Of a DNA stretch of 64,000 bases, positions 22,921 through 35,353 are shown piece after piece (the stretch's first letter is position 1; each line of letters begins with the position of its first letter). The stretch is taken from contig CM055738.1 of NCBI GenBank assembly GCA_029465975.1, positions 6,378,833-6,442,832 on the forward strand, in the 5' to 3' direction. The position numbers and the translations under genes were made by a program. The notes below the pieces were generated by a model. The model ran no database searches, was not told the origin of the DNA, and worked only from the letters and a program-made list of their open reading frames with translations. The DNA comes from Dallia pectoralis (lineage: Eukaryota; Chordata; Actinopteri; Esociformes; Umbridae).

Positions 22921-23695
22921 CATTAGATCAGATTCAACTCTATTGTCATTGGACAGTTCCAGTGCAGTACAACGAAGTGCAGCTTTGCATCCAGCCAGAA
23001 GTGCAAAAAAGCAGTGCAAAAAGATATGGAGAGCAGTGTGTGGATGTGCAGTTGACATGGATAAGTAAATGTGCAGGTATTCAGTGCAGTGTGTGGATGT
23101 GTAGTTGACATGGATAAGTAAATGTGCAGGTATTCAGTACAGTGTGTGGATGTGCAGTTGACATGGATAAGTAAATGTGCAGGTATTCAGTACAGTGTGT
23201 GGATGTGCAGTTGACATGGATAAGTAAATGTGCAGGTATTCAGTACAGTGTGAGGATGTGCATTTGACATGGATAAGTAAATGTGCAGGTATTCAGTACA
23301 GTGTGAGGATGTGCAGTTGACATGGATAAGTAAATGTGCAGGTATTCAGTGCAGTGTGAGGATGTGGAATTGACATGGATAAGTAAATGTGCAGGTATTC
23401 AGTACAACAATGTAGCAAATTGCAGATGTGCAGAGGGCAACACCAGCAGAGAACATCTGTGCAGGTGGTAAACAGATACAAACGATAAACATTATCAAAA
23501 TGGAAAATGTAAAACATATGCAAGCAGGGTGCAGGGGCCAGAGGTATTATGAGGAGGACCACAGGATGTGTTGTGCAAATGGCAGATCAAGTAAATAAGT
23601 TAGCAGCGTGTAGACAGGAGATAGTAATGGGGGTACAACAGTACATTTGGCAAATGGCAGATAACAAAGATAAGGCAGCAGTGTGAATGAATGAA
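22921..23695. repeat. Interspersed repeat hosting a tandem array
   Basis: CAACTCTATTGTCATTGGAC, then CAGTACAACGAAGTGCAG and repeated GTGCAAATGGCAG-type text, resemble a dispersed fish repeat tail (family not named with certainty). A 53-bp array has expanded inside it. Confidence 0.5.
23031..23405. repeat. 53-bp minisatellite, about 7 copies
   Basis: Units contain GTGTGTGGATGTGCAGTTGA, CATGGATAAGTAAATGTGC and AGGTATTCAGT, with single-base variants (GTGAGGATG in the right-hand copies). Confidence 0.96.
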
Positions 23696-25179
23696 TGCAA
23701 GGTAACCAAAGGGCCACATCAATGACCAGTCTAATAAACCATAACCACCCTTTAACCAGGTGGTCCATAACCTTTCAACCATTTTGTTACAGCGTCATTC
23801 AGAGAGGCGAGTCCAGACACGCCAACTCCTACATGACCCAGGGAAGGAGGGTGATGGAGCCAGTTCTGAGGTGGATGGAGTTGGGCAGCACCACAGTACA
23901 GCAGGGTTTAAGTCACGGGAAATGAGTAATGGGAAATCAAACACGACCATGGGCACCTGGTTTGTCAACCTGTCCCCTATAAAACAGGCTTGCCTTCACA
24001 GTTCCTGAGCGAGCCCTTGGTTCGGAGGGAACACCAGAACGCACTGAGCGGCAGCCGCTGACTCTGTGTGATCAAAGAGAACCAGTCCAGGAGAAGACCA
24101 GAACCGGAGCAATTATTTAACTGTCATCACACTTAAGTGGTTAAAATGACCCGTCGTTGCTTGGCGATCATTAATTGGGAGCAATGAAGGACGCCGACGG
24201 ACACGGCCACCCTTTAGCCGTACGTGTGCATTTCGGTCCTAGGGCAGATTTGTTATTATTTCGAGTCCCAGAGATCACCTTTGCTGTGTGTGTGAGTGTG
24301 TGTCTGTAGACATGAGCTTGGTCACAGGAGCTTTGATGGTGGCCAGATTCTATGGTGAGATGAGCTTTTTAGCAAAGAAGTGTAAGATCAGGCAGATTAG
24401 ACCATCAATGCTATGATTTCACATTCTTTTTTGACATTTACTTCAGATGCCAAATTCTGCTATGCTTTAGAGAGACGTCAGGAAAAGGCAAACAACCATT
24501 ACTCTTACAGATTTGGCAAATCATTAGATAGAGGATAGTAATTGATTGCAGACACCTAATTAAAATTAGATGTGATCCCCTTATGCAACCCTGGTTGTTA
24601 ATAATTTCGGACAGAAATGTTCCAGCGACTTCCAAAATGCAATTTGCCGCCAGAACCGAAATACCATCAGATGAGTCGCAGATATACAAATGACTTTGTT
24701 GACTAGACTTGTGAGCTGGTGCAAATCAAACGACATAATGCAATAGAAAATTCTAAATAAATATTCAATTCTAATGGATCTTATCTTTGTTATAAACCAC
24801 TCTAATACAACCTGAGGATGACATCTTATATTTCAGACAGATAGCACATCAGGCGACACTGCATGACGAGATCATGGCCGAATATTCCCCAACCACCTGA
24901 CGGTCAACCATTGCATTGGTACTAATTAGTTGCACATACAAATTGAAAGATACTGCATTTGACACAATCCAGCGTGACCAAAATCAAGCAAAACACACGC
25001 AATACATTCTGCTGATTGACTGACAGATAGTTTCTTCTGGAATTATTCCGATCCCTTCAGTTTATCCACATGCATTTGTGTTAAAGGCGGATTTGTTTTA
25101 TTTTCCAGCAATCCACACACAGATCCCCATATTGACCAAGCAAACGTTTTATAATGTGCAGATTTATAGAAAATTCAAA
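23696..25179. other. Non-coding sequence, upstream gulp1 region
   Basis: No gene, array or element supported. Short GT-rich stretch at about 24286-24306. Confidence 0.5.
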
Positions 25180-26085
25180 ACGTACATAGTTTATGTAAAT
25201 ACATGATCAGACCATTTATTCAGTACTTTGCAGAAGCGCCTTTGGCTTGTTGATGCTCTCAAAATCCATTAGATTGGATGGGCAGCGTCATTAGGCTGCA
25301 ATCTTCTGGTCCACCCACAGATGTTCAATGGGGTGCTTGTTCAGGCTTTGGCTAGGCCACTTAAGGGTTACACAGACTTTACATATTTTCGGGGAAATGT
25401 TTCCTGATATATATAGTATTTTCCAGGTGGTCAAATTGATTGGTTTGTGATGCTGTAAAGTTCATGACCCACTGCCTCCCCCTGCGCTGAGAATCGTACC
25501 CACACCTCGAAGCTTCCACCATCATGCTACATAGAATGGTTGGTATTAGCGAGATGATAATCGCATGGCACAATAGTTTAATATCAGTGCAGAAAATATA
25601 TTCCTCATACAATTAGAATCTTTCAGACAGCAACTCATATGTTTATTATTCAAAATTGTCTTCCAGCAAGCAACTACAAGTCTGATTGGTCGATTGCTGC
25701 AGAGATGGTTCTCCCATTTCACAGCAACTTTTCAATGCAATTTATTTACAGCAACTCTATTCTATAACAACTACAAGTTCCATGGACTTCACGTGAAGTT
25801 GTCACAGGTGAACACCAATGAAGTTCTAGAGACAACAAGGATGATCAAAGGACAAATGACTCATCTGAGCGAAATTGGGAATGTCCTGGCAAAGACTCTT
25901 TATATTTATGTACATACTGCATATCTGTCTTTTATTTTGAATACATTGGCACACATTTCTAATAAAAGAAAATAATTTCTCTTTAGGTGTATCATTTTCA
26001 TAGTGATTGTAAAACACATTTATATCAGAAATAAAAGGCTGAAACAACAAAATGCAAAGTGAAAAGGTCTAAATAACAGAAGTTA
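25180..26085 (-). mobile_element. Degenerate Tc1-like transposon
   Basis: Text such as TTTATTCAGTACTTTGCAGA, GATTGGATGGGCAGCGTC, ATTGCTGCAGAGATGGTTCT and CAAAGTGAAAAGGTCTAAAT follows, in order, a Tc1-type element common in teleosts, with the transposase on the minus strand. It is broken by many indels and internal loss. Ends are approximate. It is the same family as 40511-41205 but in the opposite orientation. Confidence 0.65.
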
Positions 26086-29000
26086 TTCATGTAAGGAACA
26101 ACAGTGTTGGTTAAACCTTACATATATCAAAACCGAGAGTCGTTTGAGTCGAAAGTTGAAAACATGAACGAGCTAACTTTGAAAATACATTTTTATCTAC
26201 TGACATGTGCAAAAGATCATTGCGAGATTGTATACACCGTCTCACACGCAACGGATTAAATCCCACGTCTAAAGTCTGTGAAGAACTCTGAGGTCATGTT
26301 TTTTTAAGAGGGGTGTGGCTCGAAATACACTGGAGATCACGCAACACAAGAGGAAAACCATGCTATTTGAGAGACTGGGAGCTGTGGTGAAAATCTCCAT
26401 GTGAATGTTTCTGTGCAGAGAGCAGTAACGTTGTCTTTCAACCATTACCTTACATGTAATAGATCTAAACTGTCAATTGGAAATTGTTACTTAAGCTTCA
26501 AAATCATGGCTAATAATATATTTTTTAAAAATTGACTGAACAAAACAAACATTGCAAATTTCAAATATAGAAAACTTGTCGCAAGCATTCTCATGGGTTA
26601 CCTGTCCAACTTGAGGGATTATTCTGAAACCAAAATGACAAATGCAGCATAAGTATGGTTGGCAACACAATTCTAGATGAAATGCAAAAAAACACTAGCA
26701 CTTTTACAAAGCTCAGAAACCACAATGTGATGTTCTTTGGGGATGTATTTTTTATCTATAATACTCCTTCAGTGGAATAAGCTACAGAGTGCGCGGTGGG
26801 ACATTGTGAAGCCTTACAAAATGCCACAGCTGTACTTTCACAGAAAAAGACAACTTGTGTGTTTTTATTATTATTCGTGAAATATTTTTCCCCAGTCTCA
26901 GTCATATATGACTAATGTCACCAGCCATGTCCACTGCTCAGGGGAAACGAGGCTTTACTGCCCCACAATAGGCTTTGCACAAAGTCCGTTAGCATTACTA
27001 AAATGACATCACTAAAATGGCATCACTACAATGGCATTACAACAATGGCATTACTAAAATGGCATTTTTCTGTCAATATATGCATTGCCATGTAACAGTG
27101 ATATAATTTTTATGTGGAAATGCATGCAGAAATTGCACACATTTTCTGATTGTGACGTGTTTTCACCAAACAGACATATAAAGCACTGAGTTGACCAAGG
27201 GCACATAAAAGGTCAAGAATGTGGCTTCCTGAGTAAATGCAGCTTTTGAATTCCAGTTCAGAAGCGTGCAGAGTTAGAGGTATTTTCTGCCAGATCTTAG
27301 AACGCGAATTCTATTCTCGGTCACCCAAATCACATGTTATAAATCACATCTTAGAAATCATATGTTACAGCCTTCTGCCAATGTGACACGCAATCATTGG
27401 TCGATGCAGGCAATAACTGAGCACGGGAACATGAGGCAAATCCCAATGAGTGTTGTATAGTCACTGTTATCGTACGTAGGTCTTTCCCTACGTACGTACG
27501 TATGCACGTGTATAGGAACACATTCACATTTTTAACACGGAACCAGTTACAGTTGACCACCTTGTTCGGGGCTAGAACAGCAGATGTTCTCCCTTACCGG
27601 CTCTTAAGATCTAGCAAACTTTTGGATACTGGCCAGACACTCTAAACACTAGACGGTTCTGTAGCCTATTATACAAGTATGAAAAGTGTCCCAAGTCTGC
27701 AATAAGCTAGTATGTAGGCATTAAAAGCTAACTTCACCAGACTTAGAGTACTGGTCAACCGTCAACACTTTGGACTGTTACTGTAGACGTCTGCCCAATA
27801 AAACTATAGTGCAGGCTTAAAGTGTACAAAAACGTGCCATGGATAGCTGGAGTGAATGCAGTCTCTCCAAGTGGCAATATCCGTTTTCCGCTGGTTTTGT
27901 AAACAAGAAATGTGCGTATATTTGCTGCTTCTCACCATCCCATGTGTATATTTGACCTTGTTGTTGACATGATTTGATGTCATCTTCCAAAAGAAAATCG
28001 GTTCAAGCAGAGCAATACTGTTTCCTTAATAAGTCTTTCAACAAACAAAAGCAGTATTTTCCATCTTGTGTAAGCTCCCAAGTAACTGAGAGTAGAGAAC
28101 CGCACCTTCTTACTGTGGTTGTGTTACGCCAATGTCGTGGACACCACATCTGAGCTGACACCTGGCTGTGATGTCACCAGCTTTGATTGACAGACGCTCT
28201 GTTTGCTCTGTTCAATGGTTTCCTGAGGTTCTCCCTCTCCTGGGTGGACTGTTTCCCCATCGTTAGTAGCACAGAGTTGCAAACTTCCTCACTGGTATTT
28301 ACCGTCTGTGGGGTGTTTGAGCCCATGGTTACTGAATCGTGCTGGCTACGCTACGCTTATTCTCCCAGGCTGTAAGACCAGGTTTCAAAGTCCCTGGGGT
28401 GTTAGAGTGGACCGTTTTCTCCCAAGGGGAGGCGATGAATATAAAAGTGTCTCCCAAACAAGACATGCCCAAATTTGAAAATGGATTTTCGAAACCTGTG
28501 CATGGTATATATCAGGAGGGTTATCAGTAATCTTAAGAAACCAAACATTGTAGACAGGATCATGCTGTAGGTGGTGAGAAAATAATTGACAATGTTCCTA
28601 TCAGAAGACCTCTACCCAATATTTGCCAGATCTTTCTTGTATGATCTATGAAATATCATTACAATTCCATCTGCAATATATTGCTCAAGTCAAAAGAGAA
28701 ACAACAGCTGTTGAGTCTTTTCATTAAATCCATAATATAAAATATAACTTTTTTATATATATTAAAATATAGTATTGGTCAAAACAGTCAGGGAACCCCT
28801 GGGCAATATGCTCTCTTGCCCAAAAGCACTTACAGCGATGTGTTAACAGAATCAGGTCAGATCATCAACTTAAATTGGACACGAATAAAGCCACATGACA
28901 ATTGAGGGTGAGGTGAAAACACTTATCAGTGTACGAGATACAAATACAGTTCAATTTCGAGCAAATGTGGAAACAGATCTGTAAAAAGGTTCAGTGGTTT

Positions 29001-29096
29001 CCAAACTGGGTGCCTTGACAACAGGCCATGGGTGCCGTGACAACAGGTATCTCTCCTGATTAGAACAATTATTAGAACAAATATTTATAAGAAGTA
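26086..29096. other. Non-coding AT-rich sequence
   Basis: Nothing coding recognised. It contains a small ATGGCATTACTAAA-type repeat (26992-27065) and a (TACG)n patch near 27490. Confidence 0.5.
26992..27065. repeat. Imperfect 14-16 bp tandem repeat, about 5 copies
   Basis: Copies of (A)ATGGCATTACTAAA with CATCACTA and TTACAACA variants. Confidence 0.8.
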
Positions 29097-29929
29097 CAGT
29101 GGATATAAAAAGTCTACACCCCCCAAATTAAAATGCCAGGTTTTGTGATTTGAAAAAATTTGATCATGCTATCATACTTTGTTGAAGCACTTTTAGACTT
29201 TATTACAGCACTCAGTCTTTTTGCAAAAGCTCTCTAAATCTGTCAGACTGCGAGGACATCTTCTGTGCACAGGCCTTATCAGATCACCACACAGATGTCC
29301 AATTGGATTCAGGTCTGGCTCTGGCTGGTCCATTCCAAAACCTTAATCTTCTGGTAAAGCCATGCTTTTGTGGATTACCATGTGTGCTTTGGGTTGTTGT
29401 CGTGCTGAAAGGCGAACTTCCGCTCTAACAAAAGCCTGAAGGTTGGAACTGTTCATAAATCCCTCCACCCCGACTAAGGACCCGGTTCCAGCTGAAGAAA
29501 AACAGCCCCAAAGCATGATGCTGACACAACCATGCTTCACTGTGGGTATGGTGTTCTTTGGGTGATGTGCAGTGTTATTTTTGCACCAAATGACTCTTCA
29601 CTATGTTCCATGGTATATTTAATCCTTTAGAAATTATTTTGTACCCTTCTTCTGACTGATATCTTTCAACAATGAGATCCCTCGGATGCTTTGAAAGCTC
29701 TCTGCGGACCATGGCTTTTGCTTCAAGATACAACTAAAAAAATGTCAGGAAAATCCTACTGGGACACCAGAACATTATTTGTGATTAACCAGGATCAATG
29801 ATGGCAGGTGTGCAGACATCTATTTAACATGAGTTTAAATGTGTTTGGTTAATTTTGAACACAGCCACATCCCCAGTTACAAAAAACGGGCATTTTAACA
29901 GGGGTGTGAAGACTTTTTTATATCCACTG
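29097..29929 (-). mobile_element. Tc1/mariner-like element with intact ends, internally deleted
   Basis: The left end CAGTGGATATAAAAAGTCTA mirrors the right end (plus-strand TTTTATATCCACTG at 29916-29929), and both ends are flanked by TA, the expected Tc1/mariner target duplication. The minus strand shows transposase fragments: an N-terminal helix-turn-helix region (ELSKHPRDLIVERYQS) and a catalytic-core piece (SIMLWGCFSSAGTG) in broken frames. About 830 bases against about 1.2-1.6 kb for a full element, so non-autonomous. Confidence 0.85.
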
Positions 29930-32512
29930 TATGTGTTCAGGTTGACTTTTTTCTATGTTAAATATTGGTCAAAATTAATTGGTTTAAATGATTTGTAACA
30001 AATGCAGCACAGTAGACCTATATCAGTATTAAACAGATTTGTGTATACCTCTTGTTCCATTTTTAACACATGGAGTGCCTTGAAAAACATCACAATAACT
30101 ACGCAGACACATGTTTTTGAACGTTTGGGGAAATGTTTGCACTAACGCTACATAGAACGGATGTTTCACTGACTATGGCTTAAGACCTTAGGGCTTATCA
30201 TTACGCATAAAAAAGGAAAAACACATTCAACTTCAGTGACTCAAAGAATCGGAATTTAGGTTGGGAAACAAAATTGACCTACTTTGACCCCAAGGTGCGA
30301 GAATTCTCTCAAGCCCCAAAGCCAAAAAAGATCTGTTGTTCTTTTTTGCAAAAATGCCATGCTAGTGTAAAAATGTTTGTCCCCTTTAAATACTTCTCTA
30401 GCAGCCGTTAATCAGAGCCATATGGAGACAAAGGCAGACATCCTTTGACATGAGATGAAAACAAGCACTGAACTAACATAATGCCCCTCAAACAACAACA
30501 GCTCTTTGTCTCTCCACTCGCTTTTACCCCGGTCTGGAATTTTGCCGGCAAAGCGCAAAACGATAGAATCTGAAACACTATATTTGTATCAATTCCCTCC
30601 GACATGTCACCATGGAATCAGCGAGGATTCCCAAACCAAGCGCAGCTTTACAGAGGTATGCTTCTCAGACTCCCACACAGAGAAAGCACAGCTCCCAACA
30701 GCAAAAGACATTAGAAAACAGACCAAACCGATGCTCTCACCCGTTGCCAAGAGTAACTAAAATAAGAGAACGGCTTTAGAGTGGAATGACGGGAAAATGC
30801 AAGGCGGCCGGGCTACAGCACCGAAATAAGTCACTTACTTGCTCAGAAACCGGGTAGAAGTCGGAAGGTTCCAGCAGAGTCTAGAAGTGTTCAGCTGTGG
30901 GCCAGATGGCAATACATTCAGGACTGCCGTAGAGGATACATCACGGGTTCGCAAAACTCCAACAAGGCTTTTTTTCCCCCACAGAAACACGATACCTGGA
31001 TTTCAGAGTCAAAATTCCTCCACCCACAAGTCATGCTAAAGTTGTTTTTCAGAGTTATTTTTCCTCTGCTAGCGCAATTAAAAACCACCAGCAAAAAGAA
31101 TAGTTTTGTAACGACATGGTATGTCATATGCATGTTTCAGTCCACTGTAAAACCCTCGCCAAAAATCGCCCATGTAAAACTATGACAACTTGGTGTTTTG
31201 TTAAAACCATGAAGAGAATAAATTTGAAAATGCAGATAGAACAGCCAGTCAAATTACTTACAACAACAACATCTCCATCTACGACGTTCAATGACGCTTC
31301 ACAGCTGCAGGGTAACATTTAATTTAAATCACTTTTTGTAATGAGTTGACATCTGATTCAACACCGACTCCCAACCCTGAACTAAGTTCAAATCTGCCAG
31401 AGCACAATTGTGCCATGTTCCTTCAAATGTATTTACTACGGGAACAGAATAACATCATGTGTCCCTGTGCTGTAGTGCACAAAATGGCATAACTGTGATT
31501 TCTCTCTGAATTAATTCAGAAAAAAAGGTTGTTTTTGAGGAAAACTACAGCTACAGCAATGATTCAGCTTATTGGCATATGCTAGTGTACGCTAGCATCG
31601 TGAACTACAACATACCTGTGTGAAATCCAACACTTACATGTTTTATTGAACGCAAACTGACAAAATTGACAAACAAACTACAGACTTTTTTCAACCACAG
31701 CTAGAACAAAATGTCCCATGACTTTTGCAGTAAAAGTCATTAAAAAAACTTTTTCAGAATGAAACAAAAAGCCAAAACATCTTGTGTTAATTTAAATCTA
31801 GACACGCATAAATACAACGGTCATGGGTTAGCTGTACCACACAACTACCAAATGTTGAGTCTAGAAGGCAAAAACTCACTCACTTTAAATGCATTTAAGT
31901 TGACCTTCTGACAAAAAAGTGCAGCCTTTACAGTATGCCCTATTCGTCAAATGTATGCCTGGACGACAATACCTACTGTTAGATTACGTGAATCGATACA
32001 GAAAACTTTGAAGGTAAACAAAAGTTAATCTCAACAGAGCAAAACATGACAAGAGACTGTCAAATCGGGATGTATCTATGAACAAGACAAAAACAAAGTA
32101 GGCATTAACCTCTGTGCCAAATGCCTGTTTCTCTGTGTCGCCTCTCTGAAAACCGCTGGCAGAATTGGTAAAAACTATTAAAACTTGAAAGTAAGTCAGG
32201 AAGAGCATGCATAGGTAATTCATATCTGTTCAACAACAATGCCCACTTAGCCATAATGATAAAATGCTGTGAAGTTCACCGATATTTCCAACCTTTGGCA
32301 TACTGTCTTTGCACACAATCCCACTCAATCTAACCTCTTAGCGTTTTCACCCAGTAATATGATTGTATTGGCTGAACCTAGTGGTCCCCACCACTCTCCA
32401 TAAAAACGTTGAGGATGATTGAAATTTCTAGTCTACATTTTTAATTCTTCTCTGGCAAAACCTGCTATTTCGCTTTCCTCCATCACCTCAACTGTCTTTC
32501 CTACAATTCCTT
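29930..32512. other. Non-coding sequence
   Basis: No gene or element supported. Short open frames on both strands only. Confidence 0.5.
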
Positions 32513-32841
32513 ACCTCACCTTGTCTTCTGTCTCTCCTTCATCACCTCACCTCACCTTGTCTTCGGTCTCTCCTTCATCACATCACCTCACCTTGTCTTC
32601 TGTCTCTCCTTCATCACCTCACCTCACCTTGTCTTCTGTCTCTCCTTCATCACCTCACCTCACCTTGTCTTCGGTCTCTCCTTCATCACATCACCTCACC
32701 TTGTCTTCTGTCTCTCCTTCATCACATCACCTCACCTTGTCTTCTGTCTCTCCTCCATCACCTCAACTCACCCTGTCTTCGGTCTCTCCTTCATCACATC
32801 ACCTCACCTTGTCTTGTCTCTCCTCCATCACCTCACCCTTG
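32513..32841. repeat. 36-bp C/T-rich minisatellite, about 9 copies
   Basis: Units contain CTCACCTTGTCTTCTGTCTC and TCCTTCATCACCTCAC, with CTG/CGG and CACCTC/CACATC variants. The period is a multiple of three, so an open frame with a 12-residue LTLSSVSPSS-type repeat appears (32419-32982). This is not taken as a gene. Confidence 0.96.
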
Positions 32842-34482
32842 CATTTCCTGTCTTTTCCGCTTAGTCTTACCATTTCACGTGTCAATCACTGTATTGGTAT
32901 GAAGGAAAGTCTTTCACAAAATACTATTGTTCCCTTGTTATTTTTTGAATACAGTCTACAGTCAAGATTGCATGAGTCTTAATGTATATGTAGCCAGAAT
33001 AAAACAAGTAATCACAAATGATTAACACTGTCAACTGCCCAAAAATGCGTGTATCTTGGATATTAGCTAGGGCCATAATCCATTTGTTATGTGAAAATAA
33101 ACTTCCGCAAGGTGTTTAAAATTAAGCCAATTGAGTCCACCGCATTAGCTAGCTAGAAAACCAGCTAGAATGGAACGAGACAAAAAATACCACCAGAGTT
33201 TATACGATATATAAAGGCTCATAGATTTGTCAAATCACAACAATATGTGACTTCTCTAGCCACCTATCATGCTTGTCTTATTTATCAGCAGTCCGACTAA
33301 CTTCATACAACTATATCAACCCCAGAACAACTGTAGATGAACCTGTGCCCGATCGTTTATGCTGAAATAAACACAATGTGTTTTATGATTACTTGGTGCC
33401 TATCTGCACTGCTTCACTAAACAGCAAACGAGTCGTCATGACAGCAGACGTGTCATGCAAGCAGGGAGACCATAAATCAGTACCAAATCCTTGCTTTCGA
33501 TTTTTACTCAGGCATCAGGTTCCGCTCCTCTGGGGTAACTCACTGTCATCACATTAGCTTGTGTACGATATCAACAACAACAACAACATCACATGATATT
33601 ATTAATTGAAATGAGAACAAAAAACTAAAAAGGTGGAAGCTGGGGCTGATATTGTAATACGGGCGATCTCAGTCGGCTCATGTGTCGCTGGCAAATTGCT
33701 GCAGAGGTTTCCTCATTGAAATGGCAATGCAAATGTTTTCATGTGTAAAATAAGTGATTAAAATAACAACAATGAATTAACAATGACTATAGAGGTCATG
33801 ACCTGTGTGAGGGTAGATACACACCGTTTGCACACAATTCTTAAACATAAAATGGTCCCATACTTTGGAAGATTTTGGTTGTATCACGTTATTTATAAGT
33901 GGTGTCTCGTGAAGACCCAACTTATTATTTGTGACATTTGCTGCAACCAACTATTTTATCAAGTTAATAGATTTTCTTAGATTAGATGTTAATCAGACCT
34001 AGTTTTGATTGAACTTGAACCAGTTTTTTTTCTTTGCAGAGTTCCAGGGCAACTGATTTACAGGTGCTATTTAAAGCAGGGAGGGACAGGTACTTGGGTT
34101 TTCTGTTATGCTTCAGAATGTCAAGTTTAAGTCTTGCATGGACAGCTGAAGTTAACTAGGGTGTTGAAAGCCAGTTCTCAAAGTAGCGGCCTTTCCACAC
34201 ATGGAAATGTGAAAGGTGGCCGGTAATGAGGAATATCCAGTAATAGACTAAAATAAAGCTGGGACTATATAATTCTTTAAAAACTCACTAAGACACTGAA
34301 CACTGTGTTGCTGCTCAGGGTTGACTTGGTGGCTTGACTCTGTCAAAGCAGAAGGCAATGCTAACGGCTAATTAGCAGCACTACACAACGACCAACAGGT
34401 TATGGGCAACTGAACTGGGTTTCTTTTAAAAGTATAAAGTAGGCTTTTATTGTGTTAGTAGCAGGCCCCCAACACTGCTGTC
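32842..34482. other. Non-coding AT-rich sequence
   Basis: No feature supported apart from a short CAA run near 33571. Confidence 0.5.
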
Positions 34483-35353
34483 CGGCCACGTGCTGTGGCA
34501 TCCGTGTCTATCAGGGGTTAATGTCCTAGTAGCCGCAATAGCATTAGCAGATGCTACGGCATCCTTGTCTATCTGGGGTTAATGTACTAGTAGCCGCAAT
34601 AGCATTAGCAGATGCTACGGCATCCTTGTCTATCTGGGGTTAATGTACTAGTAGCAGCAATAGCATTAGCAGATGCTACGGCATCCTTGTCTATCTGGGG
34701 TTAATGTACTAGTAGCAGCAATAGCATTAGCAGATGCTACGGCATCCTTGTCTATCTGGGGTTAATGTACTAGTAGCAGCAATAGCATTAGCAGATGCTA
34801 CGGCATCCTTGTCTATCTGGGGTTAATGTACTAGTAGCCGCAATAGCATTAGCAGATGCTACGGCATCCTTGTCTATTTGGGGTTAATGTACTAGTAGCA
34901 GCAATAGCATTAGCAGATGCTACGGCATCCTTGTCTATCTGGGGTAAATGTACTAGTAGCCGCAATAGCATTAGCAGATGCTACGGCATCCTTGTCTACC
35001 AGGGGTTAATGTACTAGTAGCAGCAATAGCATTAGCAGATGCTACGGCATCCTTGTCTACCAGGGGTTAATGTACTAGTAGCAGCAATAGCATTAGCAGA
35101 TGCTACGGCATCCTTGTCTATCTGGGGTAAATGTACTAGTAGCCGCAATAGCATTAGCAGATGCTACGGCATCCTTGTCTACCAGGGGTTAATGTACTAG
35201 TAGCAGCAATAGCATTAGCAGATGCTACGGCATCCTTGTCTACCAGGGGTTAATGTACTAGTAGCAGCAATAGCATTAGGAGCTGCTACGGCATCCTTGT
35301 CAATCTGGGGTTAATGTACTTACAGCAGCAATAGCATTAGCAGGTGCTAGGAC
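34483..35353. repeat. 61-bp minisatellite, about 14 copies
   Basis: Units contain GCAGATGCTACGGCATCCTT, GTCTATCTGGGGTTAATG and TACTAGTAGC(C/A)GCAATAG. Variants (CCG/CAG, TATCTG/TACCAG, TTAATG/AAATG) are shared by neighbouring units, showing higher-order copying. Confidence 0.97.

Noticed and set aside
32419..32982. 187-codon Ser/Pro/Leu repeat frame
   Set aside because: 36-bp array artefact. The flanks show no exon features.
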